A stretch of 64,000 bases of DNA from Aspidapion aeneum (lineage: Eukaryota > Arthropoda > Insecta > Coleoptera > Brentidae): positions 6,817,477-6,881,476 of the forward strand of contig OY755045.1 of assembly GCA_963576565.1 (NCBI GenBank). Reading direction: 5' to 3'. This document shows, piece by piece, positions 10,401 to 23,600 of the stretch. The notes under the pieces were generated by a model. It worked only from the letters and a program-made list of their open reading frames with translations. It had not been told where the DNA came from and searched no databases. The position numbers were made by a program, and so were the translations under genes. Numbering within the stretch: position 1 is the first letter of the stretch; each line of letters starts with the position of its first letter.

Positions 10401-13400
10401 TTCAGGGGGGGCCGTGGCCCCGGTCTATCTTGAACAAAAAGCATACTTAGGTTTTAAAGAGTCGTGCAAAGTGTGCAATGATTAAAAAAAAATACGCGCA
10501 TTAAATGTTCTAATATTTTAATATAACAAATTTAATAATACATTTACCAACTTATTTATATGGATACACAGGAAGTATGTAATTCAGCAATTCTACAAAG
10601 AAAGTTTTCTACGTCGCTGACTGAAAGCGTCTACCACACTGTCTAAGTCGACCTCAACATCTTTTTCTATGAATAACAATGACACACCTGAGTGTCTCTC
10701 TTGAGTCATAGTTGTTTTAAGCCAATTGAAAACTCTCCTCATGGCAGAGAAAGACCTCTCGCAAGTTGCACTTGAAATTAGAAGAATACTCGCAACTTTA
10801 AAAAGTTGGTAGAAGTTTGCAGTTATATGTTGTTTGATAGAATCATGACCAACAGTTTGATTTAACCGAAAAATACAATTCTTTAAAACGGTCATTTCTG
10901 CTCTTAGAGTAGAAGTATTAATATTAAAAATTTCCCGGTATTGCTCGACGAATTTATTCCATTTAACGACGTGGGAAAACTTAATATGAAAATGGTTATG
11001 AAATTGTCACCAAAATCGGAAAATTTTCATAAGACACTAAACGCTAACCTCAAAAAAACTAAAAAGATTATTATATTTATTTTAGAAAAACAGTTTAAAA
11101 AGGTCTTTTATAACCTTACGGCCTCTACAACCCGATTTCGGAAACAGAGGGGCAAAGGTCGCTGTTTTTATTAAATGCGAAATTTAACTTACACTTATTT
11201 TACAAGATGTCGCCAATATGTATGAAATATTCAATATGCATAATTATGTTTAAATTTAAAAAATATGCATAAGTGCAGAAAAGTTACCGATAATTTAAAG
11301 AGAAAAAGCTTATTCCGCCAGACAAGGGCTTTTTCCTGAAATGTAAACATTATCTGAATGATTTTAAATTTTAATGCACCTATTTTATTTGAATATTTCC
11401 CGAATAATAATAGAAAAGTATGTATTTTCAGCGTCATGTTCTTTTACTAGTAGTCGGTAGGGGAGGCCTAAAATATCTTAGGGGGGCCTGAGGGACTTCA
11501 GGGGGGGGGCAGGCCCCCCCGTGGCCCCCCCCCTAGCTACGCCAATGTATATGAACCATAATACTCATACTCATCGAGGTCTTTTCAGAAACTCTTAGAA
11601 AATCTGGTTTAATATCATAAACAGTTTGTTTGTTAGTATTATTTGTCTTCGCTAATCAGCGTTGCTCTGGCCTGAAATACAGAAGAGCTGTCGTAGGTCA
11701 CGGATGGTTTCTTTTTCTTTGCAATCGATCTTTTCATCGATCAATATATGTAACAGTTTAATCTCGCCTAGAACACAAGTCTTGTTTCTCTCGTAACTCG
11801 GTAGACGGCGCTTCTTGCAAGGGTTTTCTCACTATAGACAAAACCGTCTAATTAACTTCGCAAGGGTGCAGCGTTGCCACCTCTACCGATTTTTCGGTAG
11901 ATCTACCGATTTAACCTTTTACTTTACGATATACCGAATTAACATAGTTTTCTACCGATTTTTTTTTCGATAAAAACTTGTTTTTTTTTGTTACGCTTCG
12001 TGATCGCGATTAAAAAATAACACCATAAATAAAATATTCTTTTTATGTAAGATCTTTTGTAGAATAAAAATTTTATTTCAAGCCATTGTCTTTAAAAGTG
12101 TATTTATGGCGCCATCTCTTGGATTTAGCGATATACTTAGCCGGCGACCGCAAGCGGCATTAAAGATCACGCTATAATAAAAGGATGATGCGAGAAGCGA
12201 TTCGATTGGCTCCAACCCTGTGAATCCCCTGAGGTCACTTGCCAGTAAATTGAATGATCAATTGATTTAATAGTGGGTTTACACATGCATGAATTTAGTG
12301 GCGCCAGTGTTCGCGCCAGTTCTATTTGCACGCCAGTAAAGGTTTACACTATTGTGCGAAAATTAAAAAGACTGGCACGCCAGTTTCATTTTTAAAGTGT
12401 ACACGATACGCGATATGTCGGCTGAACTCTCGGAAGCCTGCAAAATAGTCGCTAAACTCTTATTGAAAAAAAAATAAAAGAGATTTAGGAAAAGGAACAA
12501 CGAAAAGGCCGTATCTGCATGGGTTAAAGCATGGATTGCTAGTCGATCTACTTTGGGTGCTTCCGAAAAACTTTTAGGAGAACTTGCGCAGAAGATCCTG
12601 CGAGCTATAAAAACCATCTTCGAATGACAAAGCAACATTTTGATATTCTTCTAGAGTTTCTCTTATTTAAACAACATTCTTTAAAACTCGGTCTGCTACT
12701 TTAAACCATGGTACTTTTGGGGTGTATACTTCATTTGCACCGGCTCCGGAAGGTTGTCTTTTTTCTTAATTTTTGTCAATTCCAAAGCATATGTGTTTCT
12801 TATGCATCATATTTTTGCTTTTACTTCTGCAACTTCAAAGCCTTCAATAGTCATTATTTTACTAATTTTTTGAGAAGCATTATCTCGACTATCTTTGTTT
12901 TTATACGAACTACTGTGTACATCCCATAAACAAGGAAAACATTCATAGCCTTCAAGAAACTGTATGGTCAGTTCTGCTGACCACTTTTTTTAGCCATATT
13001 AAGCTATAAAAACAAAAATAAACAAAATTTTTAAGTTCAAACACAATGAAAATAAAAAATAATGTAAAATAATGAATTTAAAACTTTCGAGCCGACGTGC
13101 AAGCACTTGTTTACACATGAAAATTTTCCTTTTCTGCGCGCATGCGTCACCACTGGCGCTAGCAAATTCAGTCAGCTGCAGACTTTTTTGATACATGCAT
13201 GCAAAAAAATAACTTGTGTGCAAGTCGGTGTTTACACTTGCAAATTTAACTTACTGGCGCGCCAGTTTTTATTGGCGCCAGCAAATTCATGCATGTGTAA
13301 ACTCTCCTTAATTCTTAATTTTGGTATTTTGTCGGTAAAAACAAATCGTAGAAATACAATTTACCTACTAAATCAATCCAAACTATCGGTAGTTCTCCAG

Positions 13401-14112
13401 CAGTGCTTGCTATGATTAAAAAATCCACCAAAATCTACCGATTTTTCTTGAAGCCTTCTACCGAAAACCTCAAGGTCGAGGGTGGCAACGCTGCAAGGGT
13501 GTCACATTGATCAAGCAAGTGTTCTGAGGAGTCCCATAAGGACGAAACAGTTAACTGTCAACACTTATTAGGTGTCCATTAGATCTTGGACCCCCGCGAG
13601 GTTAAGCTTTCGAGCTACCCACGGAAAAATATGAGAGAAACAAAAACTTATTTTTACCCGATTAGTCACGAAAACTTGTTTGATCTGGTTTAATGTTCAA
13701 AGCAGAAACTAACGGTCTAACAAAATCTATTAAGAAAAAGTATTTTTTAAAATGTAAATAATTGTATAGTCAAGATTCCTATACTATCATTTTGGAAAAT
13801 TTTATAAAAATCGGTTTAGCGATTGAGTAGTTATTGAGTAAGTTACTTATAAAATAAAAAATGCCTAACCTAAAAAAAACTACACCTAGGAATGATTAAT
13901 TTTCAAAATACTCTAGTTAATTTTTTTATTTCATATTTCAAGTAAACGGACAATACTTGAACCACCTTAGATATTGCTTTAATAACAGATAAGAAAGAAG
14001 AACTGATAAAAATATAGGTTTTAGTATGAACTGCATTAAAACTAAAGTCATAATAAACACAGATGAGGATATCACGATCAGAATAAACCAGGAGAAAATA
14101 GAATAAGTAGAG

Positions 14113-14168
<56 letters not shown>

Positions 14169-14634
14169 GGTGGGGAAAAAAGACCGGAACCCCTAAATAT
14201 CTCAAAAACTAAGACCTATATCAAAAAAATGTTTCAAATATAAGTTGTAAGGCTTAATTTACTCTATTTAACTGTCACATTGACTTTGACGTATCTGTCA
14301 GTTTCAAAGGATTTTTCAGAGGTAACTTTAAAATTTTAAATGGAACCTCCTAGTTTTTTGTATTTCCATTTGTAGCCAGGTAAAATGTACGTTTAAATCC
14401 ATTATGACATTTGACATCTACCTGTCATTTCATAGAAAAAGTAATAATTTTTATTTTACTCCTTAGTGACCTTAAAAATGTGGAGATCAGTACCCTGATG
14501 ATGTACTGAAGTGTCAACAAAGCAGTGACAGAAATTTTTCACGTATATATCTAAATTAGTACCCTTTTAAATCAGAATCAAATTGACAAGAATTATTTAT
14601 TTTTATTTAGGGGTTCCGGTGTTTTTTCCCCACC

Positions 14635-14682
<48 letters not shown>

Positions 14683-17600
14683 CGGACAAATTGTTAAATT
14701 AAAAAAGGAAACGGCTGAAATCAAGAGACGAGTAAGATTGGCCTGGGCAGCATTCGGTAAATTAAGCTACATATTAAAAAATAAAAAATATCCTTAGTAC
14801 CTCAAAACGAAAGTGTATAACCAATGTATCCTTCCTGTACTTACCTATGGATCCCAGACCTGGACACTTACAAAATCAAACATGTATAAGGTAACAAAAG
14901 CCCAAAGATCAATGGAAAGACAAATGTTACATGTAAAGCTAACAAATAGAAAAAGGAATAAATGGATAAGAAATAAAACAAAAATAAGGGATGTAAGAGG
15001 AGAAATAGCAAAATTAAAATGGAAATTTGCCAGTCATATTAGACAGAAAGACGATCAATGGAACAACTGTATTGTAACCTGGAAACCTTGAGAAAATAAA
15101 AGAAGTATGGGAAGACCCCAAATGAGATAAGCGGACGATTTGAAAAGACATGCAGGAGCTAGATGGATGAACACGGCAACGGACAGAGAAGAACGGAAGA
15201 TATTGGAGGAAGCCTATGTCCAAAGATCAATCGAAGAAGGCTAGATAGATAGATAGATTTTTTTCATAAAAATTTGTCAAGATTTTAGTGACTTTTTTTA
15301 ATCTTTAAACTTAAAATTTGTTTGACTTACTACGATTGAAAATTTATAAATTTCAGATGCTGGCCAATATGTGCCAAAATCATTTTATGTGATCGACCAT
15401 TTCGGACATAAATCAGAACCTGTATATCTCAGGAACAAAAGGGAAGTCATGCAAAATTATATTAGACAAAAAAGAAGTGGTAAGAGCAATACAAGTATAC
15501 AGTTCAGTAAGAATTTTATTCAAAAAAATTATTTCATTTATACAATATAGCTAAATTTTAATAAAATCAATAAATAACTTAAAACAACAAGTTAAACTAA
15601 AAAACATACTAAAATTTCAACTAAATCGGTTCACTGGGTCAAAAGTTATGACCCAAAGAAAATGTTATATTTCTTAACCGAATTTTCCACTAGATACCGG
15701 TTCGTCTGCGTCATCGCATTCGAGTGCATCGGCCAGTTCAAGCGCAGGTGCAGGAGGTGGAGGCGGATCTTACGGAGGAGGAGCCAATCCCTGCCCTAAC
15801 TGTGGCGGAGGGTATAGTTCGGGGTCGAGCGGTAATTTTTACGAATATTTTCTTCGAATGGGTGTTCTTTTGGATTTTTTCTCTTCTTCTGGTTCTTTGT
15901 GGATTTTCTTTTTTCTTTCCAGTCAGGCGTACTCGATTTAGAGAAATATGTTGTTGTTTTGCAAATAATAATTGTTAAAACTTGTCTTTAAATATAGAGT
16001 ACGTAGGACTCTTTATACTTTTTTCTTCGCTATGTATAGAGTGTCCCAAATTCGATGTGTTTGAGAAGCTTCAAGTTCGGGTTTCGCATCTCAAAAAATC
16101 CACGGGTACCAGTTTTGAAATACGAGGTTAAAATAATGTCGTCTAATTATAGAACATACCGAGTGAGCCAAAAAAAACCGCACAATTTTTTTTTATTATA
16201 ACTTTTGAACTATATTATCGATTTTGATGGGACAAACTGCACTTGGCAGATAATTAATCAGAGTTTTGACTAAATATATTTTTTATCCGCCATTTCAAAA
16301 TCCAAGATGGCGGACAAAATTAAATTGTACCCTTCAAAGATGTTCGTTTATTTTTATGTTGCAAACAAGTTTTAATTATTTTTTTAAATGAGTAAAAGAG
16401 CCGCGTTCTTGCCACGCACGACAAGGTATGAATCAGCCAAATCGGTTCAGTGTTTCTAAAAAAAAATATTTTTGTTTCAACTTCTGTTTCGCATCTTATA
16501 CGATTGCCTTGCCAATCATGTCTGCATTTATTTCCTTATAAATTCATAATTACTAAACAGATTTTAATGAAATTAAAAACGTCTTGGTAAGAATTGATTG
16601 CTTTTTAAAGATCATGAACAAAGTTTATCGCCTTCTAAAAGTTTAAGATGGCGGACAGAATCATACTTGATTCTTCAGAATGGCGTATTTATTCATATTT
16701 TCAGAAAATGTTTTAGTTTTTTTTAATTTAAAGAAAAGCACTACTTTTCCCCCACACAACGAGGGACAAGTTAGTAAAATCGGTGTGGTGGTTCTCAAAA
16801 AATCTGTTTTTATTTCAGCCATTATTTTACAGATTCTACGATTGCATTGCCAATCTTGGCTGCATTAATTTCCTTATAAATCCATTATTACCGAACCGAT
16901 TTTAGTAAAATAAAAAAAATCCTGGTAAGAATTAATTGCTCTTTAAAGATTATAATCGAAATTTGCCGCCATCGTAGAATTTAAGATGTCGGACAGAATC
17001 ATTCTTGATTCTTGAACATGGCGTGTTTATTCTTATTTTCCAAAAATGTTTTTTTTTAATTGATAAAAAAAACACTACTTATTACCTAAAAAATACTGCA
17101 AAATAATATTTAAAAAAAAAACTAAAACATTTTCGGAAAACAATAATAAACACGATATTTTGAAGAAACAAGTATGATTCTGTCCGACATCTTAAATTTC
17201 AAGATGGCGGCAAATTTCGATTATATCTTTTAAGAGCAATCAATTCTCACCATGATTTTTTTTATTTCACTAAAATCGGTTGAAATAAAATGAACCGAAC
17301 ACACCATTTTGAAGGATCAAGTATGATTCTTAAACTTTTAGATAGCGATAAACTTTGATCATGATCTTTAAAAAGTAGTCAATTCGCATCAGGATTTTTT
17401 TTATTTCGTTAAAATTGGTTCAGTACTAATGATTTTATAAGGAATTAAATGCATACATGTTTGGCAAGGCAATCTTATAATATGCAAAACAGCGGTTGAA
17501 ACTAAAATGTATTTTTTTAGAACCACTGAACCGATTTTGCTGATTCATACCTTGTTGTGCGTGGCAAGAATGCAGTTTGTTTACTAATTTAAAAAAGTAA

Positions 17601-20600
17601 TTAAAACATGTTCGCAACACAAAAATAAACGAGAATCTTTGAAGGGTACAACTTAATTTCGTCCGCCATCTTGGATTTTAAGACGGCGGACAAAAGAATA
17701 TATTTAGTTAAAACTCTGATTAATTCTCTGCCAACTGCAGTTTGTCCCATTAAAATCGATTGTATAGTTCAAAAGTTATAATAAAAAAAAATTGATCGGT
17801 TTTTTTTGGCCCACCCGGTATATAGAAATACCTAAAACGCTCCAAAAACATCGAATTTGGGACACCCTGTACTGTCTATCTTCATCTATAAGAGCAAACC
17901 TAACCACTTTTTGCACACACACTCTAAATTTTCATCAAAATGTTTTAACACACTGGTAAACACCAAAAAGTAGGCTCTACCTCATTTTATATTTTAATTT
18001 GCTATCGAAAAAAACCAATCACGTTTTTTAGAACAGTAACTGTATTTTAACACAAAATTCAAATAACAAATGTTAAACGTATTTTAATTTTGTCCCGATT
18101 TTTAAAAAAAAACCGTTTTAAAGCATTTTTTTTACATTTTAGTATTTTTTTTGCAATCTGCTTTAACCTGACCTTGGGGGAAATTCCCCCTTATGACTGT
18201 CAGAATTTTTGGTGCATAGCTTTTTTCTATTTTAGACTATGAAAATCCTTGGTATAGAAACAATTTTGGACGTTTCTATGATCCATTCTATTCTTCCTTC
18301 TATAGATCTTACTATCAACCTTATCAATTTCGTCCTCTTTATCACCCAGGTACGTTTAATTCATTTTTTTTCTAAATAAAATCTATATGTTTGTGGCGGA
18401 TTCATTATTCAAACAAAATTTTGTTTGGGTATTAGGCCACTATTAAGCAAATTTTTTTATTAAGAAACTACTGCGCCTTTACTAGAAAAAGAAAAATTAC
18501 TAACTTTTCAGTGGTTTATTAGAAAAAAAAATGTTTGCCTAACAAAATTTGAAAAACTTATCTTTTTGGTAAACAAAACTAGTGCGATGTTTTGATTGAT
18601 TTTGATTTTTTTCTAATAAACCACTGACAAGTTAGTAATTTTTCTAGCAGAAACTCAGTGGTTTCTAAATTAATTTTTTTTCTTAATAGTGTTGTAATAC
18701 CTAGATAATGTGTAATTATGTCCAATGTAGGATACTCCAAATTGCAGACTTTGGGAAAGATTCGTTTTGAAGGAGCTATAAATAAGAAAAAACAAACAAC
18801 CTTTCTAGCCCATTAGCAAAAACAGTTTTGTGTGAATATCTCAAAAATAAAAACTCCTGAAAGAAAGAAAAATGTAATCCACTATATTCCGGAAACCGCA
18901 TACTGATTCGTTGCTCCGTTTTTTCAATTGTTTTGTCAGTCAAAAAACTGTCATTAGCACGAATGGATGTTCACCAAAATCCAATCATTGTTAAGACCTG
19001 CAAATTTCATGAAAATCAGTTAAGCGGTTTAGGAGCTATCGTGTTATGGACATACTACACACATACGGACAGACGTCGCGACGATATTGCGGGCTAGGAA
19101 AGTAGAAGCATATACGTAATATTCCAATACTCCCTGTTACCTATTTACACAATGGTGGGTGTTTGATGCAAACATTCAGAAATAAAGATAAGAAAAATGC
19201 ACAGATACCAAATTTACATGGATAGAGTTTTTGTCAACTATACGCCGATGATTTGACGTAACGAATACAAAAATAAATTAATATTCATGCGTAAAAGTAT
19301 AATCAATCAGGACATTTTATCTTAAGGACCGCAAAAAGGATGGACTTATACCCATTAATATTGCTATTTCAAATATGTTTGCATTCTGCATCGTAAGGTA
19401 CCGTAGGTATTGCAATAATACGTACTATATGGAAATAATATGCATATGCTTTGAAAGCAACCAATCAGGTCTTTTTTGTTTGAAGAACCCAAGGCCCTCA
19501 TGTTTGCATCATGAATGGGCAGTTACCGTGGGTATTGGAATATTATGGATATGGGTAGAAGCCAGAAATATCTAAAGCTCTAAATCTCCAACCAAAAGTG
19601 CCTAATTTGACAATCTTGCATTTAACTCGAGTTGTTGGTAACATTTCATATATGTATGTGAAATAACTCTGGTAATAGGTAGAGTCGCTGTATGTTATAT
19701 TTGGATAGGGATGACATAAAATATACATGGTCATAAATCTAAAATGTTAAATCTTATATTCATATTTTGACACCCTTCAAGTTTTGTTTTAAAAATCCGA
19801 AATCAACTATAAATGACCTTAAAGAAAATGGCCAAGGTAAAATTTTCCTATCTTTCATTTTTTCAAATGAGATTCAACTATAAGGTCAAATTCAAGGTTA
19901 TCAGTTAATTACACATATTTTAAAACTTCAAGTTTTGGTTTAAACTTTTAAAAAAATAAAAGTCAACTTTAAATGACCTTAAAAATTATGGCCACGGTTA
20001 AATTTTCCTCTATTTCATTTTTCAAATCGATTTGACCTCCAAATGACCTTCAACTATAAGGTTAAATTTAAGGTTATCAGTTAATTGCCTATATTTTGAT
20101 ACCCTTCAAGATTTGTTTTTAAACTTTGTTGTTTTAAAAATCGAAGTCAACTTTAAATTACCTTAAAGAATATGGCCAAGGTTAAATTTTTTCCCTTTCA
20201 TTTTTCAAATCGATTTGACCTCCAAATACCCTTCAGCTATAAGGTCAAATTCAAGGTTATTAGTTATTTGCCGATATTTTTGACACCCTGCAAGTTTTGT
20301 TTAAAAAATTTGTTTAAACAAAACGAAGTCAACTTTAAATCACCTTAAAATTATGGCCAAGGTTCAATTTTACCTCTCTTTCATCTTTCAAATCGATTTG
20401 CTCTCCAAATGACTTTCAACGATAAGGTCAAATTCAAGGTTATCAGTTAATTGCCCATATTTTGACACCCTTCAAGATTTGTAAAAAAAATTGTTTTAAA
20501 AAAATAAAGTCAACTTTAAATGACATTAAAGGTTATGGCCAAGGTTAAATTTTCCTCTTTTTCATTTTTTCAAATGAGATTCAACTATAAGGTCAAATTC

Positions 20601-23600
20601 AAGGTTATCAGTTAATTGCACATATTTTAAAACTCTTCAAGTTTTGATTTAAACTTTTTTAAAATAAAAGTCAACTTTAAATGACCTTAAAAATTATGGC
20701 CACGGTTAAATTTTCCTCTATTTCATTTTTCAAATCGATTTGACCTCCAAATGACCTTCAACTATAAGGTTAAATTTAAGGTTATCAGTTAATTGCCTAT
20801 ATTTTGATACCCTTCAAGATTTGTTTTTAAACTTTGTTGTTTTAAAAATCGAAGTCAACTTTAAATTACCTTAAAGAATATGGCCAAGGTTAAATTTTTT
20901 CCCTTTCATTTTTCAAATCGATTTGACCTCCAAATACCCTTCAGCTATAAGGTCAAATTCAAGGTTATTAGTTATTTGCCGATATTTTTGACACCCTGCA
21001 AGTTTTGTTTAAAAAATTTGTTTAAACAAAACGAAGTCAACTTTAAATCACCTTAAAATTATGGCCAAGGTTCAATTTTACCTCTCTTTCATCTTTCAAA
21101 TCGATTTGCTCTCCAAATGACTTTCAACGATAAGGTCAAATTCAAGGTTATCAGTTAATTGCCCATATTTTGACACCCTTCAAGATTTGTAAAAAAAATT
21201 GTTTTAAAAAAATAAAGTCAACTTTAAATGACATTAAAGGTTATGGCCAAGGTTAAATTTTCCTCTTTTTCATTTTTTCAAATGAGATTCAACTATAAGG
21301 TCAAATTCAAGGTTATCAGTTAATTGCACATATTTTAAAACTCTTCAAGTTTTGATTTAAACTTTTTTAAAATAAAAGTCAACTTTAAATGACCTTAAAA
21401 ATTATGGCCACGGTTAAATTTTCCTCTATTTCATTTTTCAAATCGATTTGACCTCCAAATGACCTTCAACTATAAGGTTAAATTTAAGGTTATCAGTTAA
21501 TTGCCTATATTTTGATACCCTTCAAGATTTGTTTTTAAACTTTGTTGTTTTAAAAATCGAAGTCAACTTTAAATGACCTTAAAGAATATGGCCAAGGTTA
21601 AATTTTTCCCTTTCATTTTTCAAATCGATTTGACCTCCAAATACCCTTCAGCTATAAGGTCAAATTCAAGGTTATTAGTTAATTGCCGATATTTTTGACA
21701 CCCTAAAAGTTTTGTTTAAAAAAATTTGTTTAATCAAAACGAAGTCAACTTTAAATCACCTTAAAATTATGGCCAAGGTCCAATTTTACCTCTCTTTCAT
21801 CTTTCAAATCGATTTGCCCTCCAAATGACCTTCAACGATAAGGTCAAATTTAATTTTATCGGTTAATTGCCCATATTTTGACACCCTTCAAGATTTGTAA
21901 AAAAAAATTGTTTTAAAAAAACAAAGTCAACTTTAAATGACATTAAAGGTTATGGCCAAGGTTAAATTTTCCTCTTTTTCATTTTTTCAAATGAGATTCA
22001 ACTATAAGGTCAAATTCAAGGTTATCAGTTAATTACACATATTTTAAAACTCTTCAAGTTTTGGTTTAAACTTTTTAAAAAATAAAAGTCAACTTTAAAT
22101 GACCTTAAAAATTATGGCCACGGTTAAATTTTCCTCTATTTCATTTTTCAAATCGATTTGACCTCCAAATGACCTTCAACTAAAAGGTTAAATTTAAGGT
22201 TATCAGTTAATTGCCTATATTTTGATACCCTTCAAGATTTGTTTTAAACTTTGTTGTTTTAAAAATCGAAGTCAACTTTAAATGACCTTAAAGAATATGG
22301 CCAAGGTTAATCCAAATACCCTTCAGCTATAAGGTCAAGTTCAAGGTTATTAGTTAATTGCCGATATTTTGACACCCTGCAAGTTTTGTTTAAAAAAATT
22401 TGTTTAAACAAAACGAAGTCAACTTTAAATCACCTTAAAATTATGGCCAAGGTTCAATTTTACCTCTCTTTCATCTTTCAAATCGATTTGCCCTCCAAAT
22501 GACCTTCAACGATAAGGTCAAATTCAAGGTTATCAGTTAATTGCCCATATTTTGACACCCTTCAAGATTTGTAAAAAAAATTGTTTTAAAAACGCAAAGA
22601 CAACTTTAAATGACATTAAAGGTTATGGCCAAGGTTAAATTATCCTCTTTGTCATTTTTTCAAATGAGATTCAACTATAAGGTCAAATTCAAGGTTATCA
22701 GTTAATTGCACATATTTTAAAACTCTTCAAGTTTTAATTTAAACTTTTTTAAAAATAAAAGTCAACTTTAAATGACCTTAAAAATTATGGCCACGGTTAA
22801 ATTTTCCTCTATTTCATTTTTCAAATCGATTTGACCTCCAAATGACCTTCAACTATAAGGTTAAATTTAAGGTTATCAGTTAATTGCCTATATTTTGATA
22901 CCCTTCAAGATTTGTTTTAAACTTTGTTGTTTTAAAAATCGATGTCAACTTTAAATGACCTTAAAGAATATGGCCAAGGTTAAATTTGTTCCCTTTCATT
23001 TTTCAAATCGATTTGACCTCCAAATACCCTTCAGCTATAAGGTCAAATTCAAGGTTATTAGTTAATTGCTGATATTTTTGACATCCTTCAAGTTTTGTTT
23101 AAAAAAATTTGTTTAAACAAAACGAAGTCAACTTTAAATCACCTTAAAATTATGGCCAAGGTTCAATTTTACCTCTCTTTCATCTTACAAATCGATTTGT
23201 CCTCCAAATGACCTTCAACGATAAGGTCAAATTTAATTTTATCAGTTAATTACCCATATTTTGACACTATTCAAGATTTGTAAAAAAAATTGTTTTAAAA
23301 AAACAAAGTCAACTTTAAATGACATTAAAGGTTATGGCCAAGGTTAAATTTTCCTCTTTTTAATTTTTTTTTATCGATTTGACCTCCAAGTGACCTTCAA
23401 TCCTAATGAGATATTTAGATGTGTCAAAACAAATAATCCACGCTGCAAAGCAGAAATAGTATTGTAGAATATGATGACCTTGTGCCACTTTTGACAGTTT
23501 TTGATGATTATTTAGGATTCATACAAAACAATTATTTTTTTTCGATGTTTGGTTACAAACTAACATCCTTCGGCTACTAAAATACCAAAAAATATTTTCA

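Larger units (their letters stand above)
11869..13493. mobile_element. hAT MITE interrupted by a Harbinger element
   Basis: Ends CAGCGTTGCCACC and GGTGGCAACGCTG are flanked by the 8-bp duplication CAAGGGTG (11861-11868 and 13494-13501). Subterminal CTACCGATTTTTCGGTAGA motifs appear at both ends. Without the nested 1,038-bp insertion the element is about 590 bp and non-coding. Confidence 0.85.

Noticed and set aside
15724..15978. 84-codon acidic ORF over exon 3
   Set aside because: An out-of-frame shadow of the Ser/Gly-rich exon that runs into the intron.
19755..23400. CRISPR-like array
   Set aside because: Units are contiguous diverged monomers without spacers, in eukaryotic DNA; this is a satellite.
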